Shown: positions 6,989 to 13,471 of the stretch, piece by piece | Layout of the letters: each line of letters opens with the position of its first letter | Numbering within the stretch: the first letter of the stretch is position 1 | Assembly: GCA_964543125.1 (NCBI GenBank) | Contig: CAZIWX010000067.1 | Coordinates: 1-13,471 of the forward strand | DNA from: CAZIWX01 sp964543125 | Lineage (GTDB): Bacteria > Fidelibacterota > UBA8477 | DNA: 13,471 bases | Direction of reading: 5' to 3' | The notes under the pieces: model-generated | What the model saw: only the letters and a program-made list of their open reading frames with translations | Databases searched by the model: none | Told to the model about the DNA's origin: nothing | Position numbers and translations under genes: made by a program

Positions 6989-7916
6989 GTCCGTTCACCT
7001 TCCAGGTCGGATAGTTCAGATTGAACCGCTTAAGATAGTACCATTTTGCACCAAAAAATGTCAGAAAACACAATCCGAAATAAATCGGATAGACCACAAA
7101 TAGCGCAAAGGACAAAAACGAAACCCCTAAACGAATCGTCACCAAAGTGGATTCAGGTGTTCGCGAACGGATCATTCGATAATGTAGCGGCAGGCTGATC
7201 AGACCGGAAACACCGATTAACCAGTCCCGGGTCATCACCGCTGCAAACAGCGACAGAATTACAAACAAATACGCCCAGTCCTGGGTTCGCTCAATACCGT
7301 GCACCACGGCAATGGTAACTTTATTATCGGCTTTATCACCGGCTTCATCGGGAATGGTGGTTAGTAGTGAAATTCCGGTCCAACCGAGGATATAGGGGAT
7401 CGAGATTTGGAGCGCCTGCAAAATATCATTGCCCGCCTGCACCCACCAACCAAACAGAAACAGCAAAAGCCCGGCCAAGGAATTGGTAATAATGCCGCCA
7501 AGGGGTTTGTCTTTCATGGCAAACGGTGGCAGGCTGTAAGCCCAGCCCCAAACGAAAAATATGAGCAGGAACCAGATGAATATTTCCCTATTCATTGCGA
7601 AGGCTAAACTCAGGCTGACTACCAAGAGCAGGATAAGATATATTCTAGCAACGGATGGTTTTATGAATTGCTCATGGATAAGAAAAACTTTCTTATTAGC
7701 AGCATCATTTTTCACATCAGCCAAATTATTCGCTAAAAATACCGCGCTGACTAACAAGGTATACAGAATCGAAATAAGTGTCAATGCAGCCGGAGTATAG
7801 GAATTGCCAGTTGTTGCGGCAAAACGGCTGGCGGCATAATATCCGGCCAATGCAAATGTCCAAGCCGGGAAAAACAGCGTGGGACGTAAGACAAAAATGA
7901 AATCTAAAATTCGCAC
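6966..7916 (-). CDS. UbiA-family prenyltransferase
   Basis: A 316-aa polytopic membrane protein with about eight hydrophobic segments. UbiA enzymes move an isoprenoid chain from its diphosphate onto an acceptor using two Asp-rich magnesium sites. The first is NNLADVKNDAANKK (N64, D67, D71) and the second PDEAGDKADNKVT (D190, D194, D197); YSLPPFAMKDKPLGG (127-141) is the usual loop between them. The RPIxxG sequence that commonly follows the first site is replaced by FLIHEQFIKPS. Given the next two genes, the most likely role is digeranylgeranylglyceryl-phosphate-synthase-like addition of a second chain; quinone, heme or other prenylation remains possible. The start is GTG (7914-7916), since no methionine occurs in the first 100 residues. 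AAGG lies about 10 nt upstream, inside a candidate promoter that would leave almost no leader. Confidence 0.85.
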   Translation of the reverse strand: MRILDFIFVLRPTLFFPAWTFALAGYYAASRFAATTGNSYTPAALTLISILYTLLVSAVFLANNLADVKNDAANKKVFLIHEQFIKPSVARIYLILLLVVSLSLAFAMNREIFIWFLLIFFVWGWAYSLPPFAMKDKPLGGIITNSLAGLLLFLFGWWVQAGNDILQALQISIPYILGWTGISLLTTIPDEAGDKADNKVTIAVVHGIERTQDWAYLFVILSLFAAVMTRDWLIGVSGLISLPLHYRMIRSRTPESTLVTIRLGVSFLSFALFVVYPIYFGLCFLTFFGAKWYYLKRFNLNYPTWKVNGHDPHTGE

Positions 7917-7926
7917 GACTAATAAC

Positions 7927-7954
7927 CTTATACGACTGAAACAAGCCGCTTCAA
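7927..7954 (-). promoter_or_regulatory. Candidate sigma70-type promoter for the UbiA-ferredoxin-reductase genes
   Basis: On the minus strand TTGAAG (7949-7954) and TATAAG (7927-7932) are separated by 16 bp. They match the -35 and -10 consensus at 4 and 5 of 6 positions. Transcription would begin around 7920, only a few bases before the GTG start at 7916, giving a nearly leaderless mRNA. If transcription instead starts upstream, the AAGG at the end of the -10 would act as ribosome binding site. Predicted by eye, without scoring. Confidence 0.4.
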
Positions 7955-7962
7955 ATATTAAA

Positions 7963-7979
7963 TATCACTTTAAGTGATA
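7963..7979. repeat. Perfect 8+1+8 palindrome, operator-like
   Basis: TATCACTT and AAGTGATA flank a single central T, giving a 17-bp perfect inverted repeat in the 75-bp gap between the transporter stop and the UbiA start. It lies about 8 bp upstream of the candidate -35 box. The one-base spacer and AT-rich arms look like a binding site for a dimeric regulator. As RNA it would form only a weak 6-bp hairpin followed by ATTTAATATTT, so it is a poor terminator for the transporter gene. Confidence 0.5.
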
Positions 7980-7991
7980 GCGGGCGAATCG

Positions 7992-9377
7992 CTACCAGTT
8001 AAAAAGCGTATCGATATTGATCAACCCTACTCGCTGCAGGATGATGATAAAAACGGCGATAGGTGCAATCCAGCGAATCAGGAATAGCCAATATTGATAA
8101 CCCTTGCCCATGGAAGTACCACTCATGTACTCATTTTTCCGCACCTGTTTATCCATAAACCAACCCGTAAATATGGCAATGAATAGCCCCCCCAGCGGCA
8201 AAAGCCAGTTAGATGCCAGATAGTCCACCGTATCGAAGAAATTCTTGCCGTACATGACTTCCCAATTCTTAAACAGGGCGCCCGATCCGGACACGGCGCT
8301 GGGAATACCAATAAAGAAAATTATCAAACCCATTATGATGACGGCTTTTCTCCGTTTCCAACCCAGGAGGTCAATAAAATTGGCAGCCACGACCTCCAGC
8401 AGAGAAATTGCTGAAGTGAGGGCTGCAAATACGACCAAAAGGAAAAAAATGATGGAAAGGATCATCCCGCCCGGGACTTTTGAAAAAATGATGGGTAATG
8501 TTTTGAACAATAACCCGGGGCCCGCTTGCGGTTCGTATCCAAAAGTGAAAATGATGGGAAATAGTACTAAAGTGGCCACAATCGCCACAATTGTATCCAA
8601 AGCGGCGATAATAATAGAGGTCTTGACCACATCCTCTTTTTTGCTGAGGTAAGAACCATACGTAATAATGGCGCCCATCCCCAAACTCAGCGTAAAAAAG
8701 GCATGTCCCAGGGCTTCCAAAACACCCGAAGGCCGCAATTTTGAAATATCCGGGTAGAATAAGAATTTCAGTCCCCGGCCAAAGCCGGACAGGGTTGTGG
8801 CATAAATAAGTAAAACGAGTAAAATGGCCATTAGCAAAGGCATTAGAATTCTGCTCCAACGCTCAATACCTCCCTTTACACCACCATAAACAACTCCAAT
8901 AGTCAGAGCCATAAAAACGGCGTGCCAGAAGATATTGATGTCGGCGGATCGGTAGAGAACATTGAAGGTCTCGCTGATTTCATCCGGTGTTCGGAATTGG
9001 AGAAAATGGCTGATGGACATGAGTGTATAATTCAAAGCCCATCCGGCGACGACGCTATAATAGGAAAGAATAATAAACCCCGAAAATACACCCAACCAAC
9101 CCACGAATTTCCAGTTCGTTGAATTATTACTCAACTTACCGAATGCTACAACCGGACTACCCTGGGTTGACCGGCCGATAACAATCTCGGCAATAAACAC
9201 CGGAATCCCAACGAGAGCAATACAGACGAGGTAGATCAGAACAAAGACACCACCGCCATTTTCACCCGTGATGTAAGGGAATTTCCAAATATTTCCCAAT
9301 CCCACGGCTGATCCGGTAGCAGCCATAATAAATCCAAGTTTCGACCCCCATTGTTCGCGTGCTTGTTTATCGGCCAC
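7992..9377 (-). CDS. Sodium-dependent transporter, neurotransmitter:sodium symporter (SNF) family
   Basis: A membrane transporter of 461 aa with about 11 predicted transmembrane helices, as in bacterial MhsT/TnaT-type members. It takes up an amino acid or similar small molecule with sodium. Helix 1 carries the unwound ligand and sodium site GSAVGLGN (22-29, aligning with LeuT residues 20-27), followed by IWKFPY and ENGGG. The helix-8 sodium-2 site appears as FAALTSAISLLE. I chose the GTG at 9375-9377 (MADKQAREQW...) because AAAGGG lies 8 nt upstream. Starts farther upstream would add a 32-residue polar tail with no place in this family and would run deep into the preceding gene. The chosen start overlaps the DUF5683 stop by 11 bp. 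The substrate cannot be read from the sequence. Confidence 0.92.
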   Translation of the reverse strand: MADKQAREQWGSKLGFIMAATGSAVGLGNIWKFPYITGENGGGVFVLIYLVCIALVGIPVFIAEIVIGRSTQGSPVVAFGKLSNNSTNWKFVGWLGVFSGFIILSYYSVVAGWALNYTLMSISHFLQFRTPDEISETFNVLYRSADINIFWHAVFMALTIGVVYGGVKGGIERWSRILMPLLMAILLVLLIYATTLSGFGRGLKFLFYPDISKLRPSGVLEALGHAFFTLSLGMGAIITYGSYLSKKEDVVKTSIIIAALDTIVAIVATLVLFPIIFTFGYEPQAGPGLLFKTLPIIFSKVPGGMILSIIFFLLVVFAALTSAISLLEVVAANFIDLLGWKRRKAVIIMGLIIFFIGIPSAVSGSGALFKNWEVMYGKNFFDTVDYLASNWLLPLGGLFIAIFTGWFMDKQVRKNEYMSGTSMGKGYQYWLFLIRWIAPIAVFIIILQRVGLINIDTLFNW

Positions 9378-9771
9378 TCTGCTTGCCCTTTCCCGCTGAG
9401 ATTGAATCCAATTTGGCGGCGCCCTCGATCGTATAGCGATCAAAATTGTACAGTTGCGCATCGACATAAGCATCGATCAAGCCTAAGGTCCAGGTTAAAC
9501 CCAGCATCCAGACCTGATCATTCCTGGCGCGATGGTCTGCGTCCAGACCCGTTTGATCAAACCGCCGCGCTTTATTCTGATAGCGCAGAGAATAATAGGT
9601 GAATGCTCCCGCAAAAATAAGCGCTTTAAAAAATTTATGGTTATAAATTTGACCTCCACCGGGAATAATCGATAAGTAGAGGGCAATTTTATCGTTTTTA
9701 CGCGGGATGGTGTCCGGCGCCGCTTGTTCCTGGGCGTACAAGCCTGAAATCAACAGTAAACTCAGGATCAC
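9367..9771 (-). CDS. DUF5683-like small exported or membrane protein, function unknown
   Basis: A protein of about 134 aa. An N-terminal hydrophobic stretch ends in LYAQEQ, a likely signal peptide cleaved after Ala. It is followed by ALYLSIIPGGGQIYNHKFFK, the DUF5683 hallmark (proline and glycines before QIYN), then two hydrophobic segments and GLIDAYVDAQLYNFD, also typical of that family. No catalytic motif is visible; the family is common in FCB bacteria and has no assigned function that I know of. The start is uncertain. GTG at 9769-9771 has no spaced ribosome binding site. An ATT at 9790-9792, one base after the lipid-kinase stop, has AGGAG 9 nt upstream and would add IHRLWQG, giving a proper basic signal-peptide n-region. 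It overlaps the transporter start by 11 bp. Confidence 0.75.
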   Translation of the reverse strand: MILSLLLISGLYAQEQAAPDTIPRKNDKIALYLSIIPGGGQIYNHKFFKALIFAGAFTYYSLRYQNKARRFDQTGLDADHRARNDQVWMLGLTWTLGLIDAYVDAQLYNFDRYTIEGAAKLDSISAGKGKQSGR

Positions 9772-9793
9772 TCCCTGCCAAAGCCGATGAATA

Positions 9794-10669
9794 TCACCAA
9801 TCTCCTATGAGCTTGAGCGCAGCCGGTATCACGTCCACTTCGATTTGTTGACCACCCGAGAGATAAACTTCACCATCATATTGTACTGGCAAAGGTTGAT
9901 CGCTACGCACCGTGATGTGCTCGGTTCGATCAAGGTGGATTTCGCTGAAATCATTCAATTCACCTTTGCGTAATTTCCTCAAATTCCGGGCAATTCGTCC
10001 CTTTTTCAGTGGCGCCACCAGTGCAATATCCAAAGCACCATCATCCATCAAAGCCTCCGGTGTTAACCGGAATCCGCCACCCATAAGCGGGGAATTCCCG
10101 ATGGCGATCTGGAAGACCTCCGTGTCCACCAGCCGGTTATTCAGCTCGACCTGAACTTTCACTGATGAATAGTTCTTCAAAGCTTTAGCAACCGCCACAA
10201 TGTGAACTTTTTGTCCGGTGATGCTCTGAATTTCCTGGCCCTCCAGGATTACCTGGCCATCGAAACCTACACCGACACCATTAATGAAATAATTTTCCCC
10301 GTTCAGTCGTCCTACATCGATGGTTTTGCTACAAGCATTTAACAAGGTTTGGACCGCTTCCGGAATGCGCCGGGAAATTCCTGCCGCCCGGGCAACATTA
10401 TTGATCATGCCAGCCGGAATAATTCCCAACGGAAATTCTTTTTTAATGAGCAGTGGGATCAGCCGATTAACGGTTCCATCCCCACCAAAGGCCACTAATA
10501 CATCCTCGGGTTCCAACGCCCTGAGCAGCGTCTCGTTAGGGCAAACGGCTCCGCCCTCATTTATTTGATAATCCACATTTTTTCGTTTGAGTTGATACTC
10601 GACCAGGGGCAGGGCATTTCGAGTTTTACCCCGGCCGGCAGTTGGATTGTAATAAATATGATAACGCAT
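9794..10669 (-). CDS. Diacylglycerol kinase family lipid kinase (YegS/DgkB type)
   Basis: A 291-aa protein of the DAGK/LCB5 fold, which transfers phosphate from ATP to diacylglycerol or a related lipid at the cytoplasmic membrane face. It starts MRYHIYYNPTAGRGK, the usual first strand and glycine turn. The nucleotide site GGDGTVNRLI begins at residue 62. Then follow GIIPAGMINNVARAAGI (82-98), GVGFDGQVI, a GGGFRLTP/DDGALDIALV region and DGEVYL near the C-terminus. The second motif is usually GTxNDxAR and here reads GMINNVAR, so Thr and Asp are changed; activity may still be normal. I take ATG 10667-10669, one base after the ridA stop; a TTG at 10684 would add MLTGS but has no ribosome site. 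The lipid substrate is unknown. Confidence 0.88.
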   Translation of the reverse strand: MRYHIYYNPTAGRGKTRNALPLVEYQLKRKNVDYQINEGGAVCPNETLLRALEPEDVLVAFGGDGTVNRLIPLLIKKEFPLGIIPAGMINNVARAAGISRRIPEAVQTLLNACSKTIDVGRLNGENYFINGVGVGFDGQVILEGQEIQSITGQKVHIVAVAKALKNYSSVKVQVELNNRLVDTEVFQIAIGNSPLMGGGFRLTPEALMDDGALDIALVAPLKKGRIARNLRKLRKGELNDFSEIHLDRTEHITVRSDQPLPVQYDGEVYLSGGQQIEVDVIPAALKLIGDW

Positions 10670-10670
10670 G

Positions 10671-11048
10671 CTACCGGTGAGCAATCATGTCAATTTCTAT
10701 GTCCGTGCCCAATGGTAGTGCGGCAACCTGGATGGTTGCCCGAGCCGGTTCAGCAGCTCCAAGGTATTCACCATAAATCTGATTCAGTACCGAAAAATTC
10801 GCTAAATCGGTAACATATATAGTGGTTTTCAACACGTTTGAAAAATCACAATCTCCAGCGGCCAGTACGGCTACCAGATTTTTCATTACCTGCCGAACCC
10901 GGTTTTCAAATGATCCCTCGATTAGTTTTCCGGTAGCCGGATCAAGGGCGATCTGACCGGAAGTGAAGATAAAGTCACCAAATTCCACCGCCTGACTATA
11001 GGGTCCGATGGCCGCGGGTGCCTTGGGAGTATTAATGATCGTTTTCAT
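10671..11048 (-). CDS. ridA: RidA family reactive imine/enamine deaminase
   Basis: A 125-aa protein of the RidA (YjgF/YER057c/UK114) family; trimeric RidA enzymes hydrolyse reactive 2-aminoacrylate and related imines made by PLP enzymes. The family opening AAIGPYSQAV (Y17), the strand FIFTSGQIALDP, and PARATIQVAALP with the carboxylate-binding arginine R103 are all present. E118 near the end corresponds to Glu120 of E. coli RidA. All of these match active deaminases rather than the divergent Rid groups. The start is ATG, with GGAG 8 nt upstream. It begins the four-gene run leading to the transporter, and lies downstream of PLP-enzyme genes (gcvPB, lysA), which may be coincidental. Confidence 0.93.
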   Translation of the reverse strand: MKTIINTPKAPAAIGPYSQAVEFGDFIFTSGQIALDPATGKLIEGSFENRVRQVMKNLVAVLAAGDCDFSNVLKTTIYVTDLANFSVLNQIYGEYLGAAEPARATIQVAALPLGTDIEIDMIAHR

Positions 11049-11153
11049 ATGTACGGCTCCAACCTGGTAGGGTTAAAAGTATGGATTTGATTGCCCAAAT
11101 CCGGCTTGATAGTCTAATACCTCACATAATATTCTCAAACTCAAATTGACCTG

Positions 11154-11183
11154 ATTAAAAATATCAGCAGTCAAATCTTTCAA
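11154..11183 (-). promoter_or_regulatory. Candidate promoter in the lysA-ridA gap
   Basis: On the minus strand TTGAAA (11178-11183) and TTTAAT (11154-11159) are 18 bp apart, each matching the sigma70 consensus at 5 of 6 positions. Transcription would start near 11147, leaving a leader of about 100 nt before ridA. The rest of the gap 11049-11200 shows no convincing terminator; a CTGAT/ATCAG mini-hairpin lacks a T-tract. Called by eye only. Confidence 0.35.
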
Positions 11184-11200
11184 CTCGGCGCCAGAGGTAA

Positions 11201-12448
11201 CTAGGAATCGAAACGAATTAAATCCGTATAAGTCTGGCGTCTGCGCATGACGATCGCTTCACCGGACCGCCGCACCAGAATTTCAGGTGGAAACGGTCGC
11301 GCATTATAGGTGGAGGCCATGACATAACCATACGCTCCGGCCGACCCCAGGGCGAGGTATTCCCCTGATTTAATTTTTGAGATCCACCGATCCCGGGCAA
11401 AATAGTCACCCGTTTCACAGACCGGCCCCACGATATCAACCTGTATTTTATCAGCTACCGGCGTCACCGCCTCCACCGCATGATAGGCGTTGTAAAGGCT
11501 GGGGCGCAACATTTCATTCATGGCGCCATCAACGACGACAAAAGTCTTCAGATTGTTGGTCTTCAAACCCAGGACGCGAGTCAAGAGAATTCCTGTATTT
11601 GCCACCAGTATGCGTCCGGGCTGAATAAAAAGTTTATAATCACCTAGTTTCCGCCGGGCATATTTCGCAATCCGGCCGAGGTAAGGTGAGGTTTTCAAAA
11701 TATCCTGAAACGGATGTTCATAATCGACGCCAAACCCACCACCCAAATCAATCTTCTTTATCTGAATGCCATTGTCGTTCAAAAGTGCAATGAAGGTAAG
11801 GAGATAATCAACCAGATCAGTATATGGGTCTGATTTCTGGATTTGAGATCCAATGTGACAATGAATTCCGGAGAAGATCAAATTTTCGTACCGGGCCTGA
11901 TTTTGGAAATGGTTAAAGACCTCTTTAGCCGGCATCCCAAATTTATTCTCACGCAACCCGGTGGTTATTTTCGGGTGGGTTTGTGCATCAATATCCGGGT
12001 TCAGCCGCAATAGAACCTCAGGGGATTTCTTTTGTTTTCCGGCTAGGATGTTCAATTGTTCCAGCTCAAAGGCGCTTTCCACATTGAATTGGGACACATT
12101 GGCAGCCAGCGCTTTTTCCATCTCCGGCGTGGTTTTCCCAACGCCGGCAAATGAAATATCTTTCCCCTCAAAACCCGCATTCCGAGCTAAAAATAGTTCG
12201 CCGCCTGATACGATATCCACGCCCAAACCGGCTTTACGCAGCATGCGTAGCAGATAGGGATTAGCATTGGCTTTCAAGGCATAGGATATGAAAAAATCAC
12301 GGGCGCCGAATTCAGCTTGGAGAACCTCTAGATTGCGTTTGATAACACTTTCGGAATAGATAAAAGCCGGCGTTCCAAACTGCTGCCCCAAATCGGCCAG
12401 CGAACGACCTTCACAAGTAAGCGTTCCATCCGTGTATTGAAAAGCCAT
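11201..12448 (-). CDS. lysA: Diaminopimelate decarboxylase
   Basis: A 415-aa, fold-III PLP enzyme that decarboxylates meso-diaminopimelate to L-lysine, the last step of lysine synthesis. The Schiff-base lysine is K59 (SYALKANANP). HCHIGSQI (196-203), DLGGGFGVDY (234-243), GPVCETGDYF (341-350, catalytic C344) and GAYGYVMASTYNARP (371-385) are in the family order. The cofactor motif normally written EPGR is QPGR here (276-279, codon CAG), which changes the acid that in this fold contacts the PLP ring nitrogen. The C-terminus and length are normal. The ATG has no visible Shine-Dalgarno sequence and lies 15 bp after gcvPB, so it may depend on coupling with that gene. Identity as a DAP/Orn/Arg-type decarboxylase is secure, and LysA is by far the best fit. 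Confidence 0.93.
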   Translation of the reverse strand: MAFQYTDGTLTCEGRSLADLGQQFGTPAFIYSESVIKRNLEVLQAEFGARDFFISYALKANANPYLLRMLRKAGLGVDIVSGGELFLARNAGFEGKDISFAGVGKTTPEMEKALAANVSQFNVESAFELEQLNILAGKQKKSPEVLLRLNPDIDAQTHPKITTGLRENKFGMPAKEVFNHFQNQARYENLIFSGIHCHIGSQIQKSDPYTDLVDYLLTFIALLNDNGIQIKKIDLGGGFGVDYEHPFQDILKTSPYLGRIAKYARRKLGDYKLFIQPGRILVANTGILLTRVLGLKTNNLKTFVVVDGAMNEMLRPSLYNAYHAVEAVTPVADKIQVDIVGPVCETGDYFARDRWISKIKSGEYLALGSAGAYGYVMASTYNARPFPPEILVRRSGEAIVMRRRQTYTDLIRFDS

Positions 12449-12463
12449 GAACGAATTGTCTGT

Positions 12464-13471
12464 TTACCAGTGAACCGTCAACCGGCGATTCGCCAGCGTT
12501 TCATCCACCCGGCTGACCGGAGTTGTGTGAGGCGCAGTGTGCACAAGCTCGGGATTTTCCCTGATTTCCTCATCGATCGCCTTCAAAGCGTCAACGAATC
12601 TATCCAAGGTGGCCCGGGTCTCACTTTCGGTAGGTTCGATCATGAGGGCCTCTTTTACAATCAAGGGAAAATACATGGTGGGTGCATGAAATCCGTAATC
12701 CAATAACCGCTTAGCAATATCCAAAGCCTTTACACCGGCAGCTTTCTGATTCACTGCCGACAAAACAAATTCATGCATACACGGCAGGTCGTAGGGTAAA
12801 TGATAATAGTTTTTTAAGCGATGCATCAAATAGTTGGCATTAATAACGGCAGTGCGGGTGATTTCCGGTAAATTATCCTTACCCAGCATACGGATGTAAG
12901 TCCAGGCCCGCACCAACACACCATAATTCCCGAAATATCCGTGGAGGCGGCCGATACTATCCGGATGATCGTAATTCAAAATGTATTCATCGCCGGCCTG
13001 GTCAACCGTGGGTACCGGGAGAAAAGGCACCAGACGTTCCACAACACCAATCGGACCGGAACCCGGTCCTCCACCGCCATGCGGTGTAGAGAATGTTTTG
13101 TGCAAGTTGATATGAGTGATGTCAAATCCCATGTCCGCCGGCCGCACAATTCCCATGAGCGCATTCATATTGGCCCCATCCATATACATGATTCCGTCGA
13201 CAGCGTGAATCAAATCCACGATTTGACCAATATTCTCTTCGAACAGGCCCAGTGTATTAGGATTAGTCAGCATAAAACCGGCAACTTCATCGTCCACTTT
13301 GTGCTTTAAATCAGCAATGTTTACCAGGCCTCGTGCATTACTGCTAATTTCAACCACTTTGTAGCCGGCCATGGCAACTGATGCGGCATTGGTTCCGTGA
13401 GCAGCATCCGGAATCAAAACTTTGGTCTTATAGTTGCCCTGCCTGGCATGGTATTTCCGCATGGTCAATAC
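12464..13471 (-). CDS. gcvPB: Glycine dehydrogenase (decarboxylating) subunit 2, C-terminal part (cut by window edge)
   Basis: The last 335 or so residues of the beta subunit of the two-subunit glycine cleavage P-protein. It decarboxylates glycine on PLP and passes the aminomethyl group to lipoyl GcvH. Visible motifs are VLIPDAAHGTNAASVAM, LTNPNTLGLFE, YMDGANMNALMG and the PLP lysine in HINLHKTFSTPHGGGGPGSG. The reading frame is open through the right edge, so the true start lies outside; a TTG at 13468 is only an internal codon. The C-terminus (EPTESETRATLDRF, NRRLTVHW) is complete. The other subunit (gcvPA) and gcvT/gcvH are expected upstream. The 15-bp spacing suggests co-transcription with lysA. 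Confidence 0.95.
   Translation of the reverse strand, partial: VLTMRKYHARQGNYKTKVLIPDAAHGTNAASVAMAGYKVVEISSNARGLVNIADLKHKVDDEVAGFMLTNPNTLGLFEENIGQIVDLIHAVDGIMYMDGANMNALMGIVRPADMGFDITHINLHKTFSTPHGGGGPGSGPIGVVERLVPFLPVPTVDQAGDEYILNYDHPDSIGRLHGYFGNYGVLVRAWTYIRMLGKDNLPEITRTAVINANYLMHRLKNYYHLPYDLPCMHEFVLSAVNQKAAGVKALDIAKRLLDYGFHAPTMYFPLIVKEALMIEPTESETRATLDRFVDALKAIDEEIRENPELVHTAPHTTPVSRVDETLANRRLTVHW

Noticed and set aside
7726..7944. 72-codon minus-strand frame overlapping the start of ubiA
   Set aside because: It is an alternate frame of the UbiA N-terminal coding region and shows no domain; the UbiA frame runs through it intact.
9378..9473. Longer N-terminus for the sodium symporter starting at 9473
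   Set aside because: The added 32 residues are not typical of the family, would overlap the DUF5683 gene by over 100 bp, and the GTG at 9377 has a good AAAGGG 8 nt upstream.
10670..10684. TTG start for the lipid kinase at 10684
   Set aside because: It adds MLTGS, has no ribosome binding site and overlaps ridA; the ATG at 10669 begins at the usual family start.
11049..11200. Riboswitch (for example lysine or glycine type) in the longest gap
   Set aside because: The 152-bp gap is AT-rich, has only short weak stems and lies after lysA, not before it; I could not recognise any aptamer consensus.
12941..13309. Plus-strand open frame of 122 codons opposite gcvPB
   Set aside because: It is opposite highly conserved GcvPB sequence, is rich in His and Arg as antisense frames often are, and has no family signature.
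1..13471. CRISPR arrays, insertion sequences, tRNA or rRNA genes, attachment sites
   Set aside because: No regularly spaced repeats, transposase motifs, terminal inverted repeats or RNA gene signatures were seen; nearly all of the sequence is accounted for by conserved metabolic genes.

Overview
The window is a dense bacterial chromosome segment in which all thirteen protein genes lie on the minus strand, so it reads from the right edge to the left. Gaps are short: the longest is about 150 bp, between lysA and ridA, and several neighbouring genes overlap by 8 to 23 bp. The protein types (glycine cleavage P-protein subunit 2, a separate LysA, a DUF5683 protein with a signal peptide, an exonuclease-DinG fusion, archaeal-type isoprenoid enzymes) suggest an uncultured member of the FCB group, such as Neomarinimicrobiota, Calditrichota or KSB1. 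This placement is an inference from gene content only. I see no rRNA, tRNA, CRISPR array, transposase or phage gene.

Transcription order, right to left. (1) gcvPB (start lies outside the window) and lysA, 15 bp apart. (2) After a 152-bp gap with a candidate promoter: ridA, a diacylglycerol-kinase-family lipid kinase, a small secreted or membrane DUF5683 protein and an 11-TM sodium:neurotransmitter-symporter-family transporter, each touching or overlapping the next or nearly so. (3) After a 75-bp gap holding a perfect 8+1+8 palindrome and a sigma70-like promoter: a UbiA-family prenyltransferase, a 2[4Fe-4S] ferredoxin and a geranylgeranyl-reductase-family flavoprotein, all three overlapping. 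(4) dinG (exonuclease plus helicase), hutH and an rpiB-like gene, ending in a good intrinsic terminator. (5) The start of guaB, cut by the left edge.

The most interesting part is group 3. UbiA, ferredoxin and geranylgeranyl reductase are the pieces needed to attach a second isoprenoid chain to a glycerol-phosphate backbone and then saturate the chains, as archaea do for ether lipids. The reductase matches archaeal geranylgeranyl reductases in motif after motif, and the ferredoxin is translationally coupled to it as its probable electron donor. The genes for G1P dehydrogenase and GGGP synthase are not in the window, so reduction of a quinone tail remains an alternative. Other points for a second look are an RpiB homologue whose catalytic cysteine is an aspartate and which has an extra N-terminal domain, a LysA with QPGR instead of EPGR in its cofactor site, and a DinG with both an intact exonuclease and a full iron-sulfur cysteine set.
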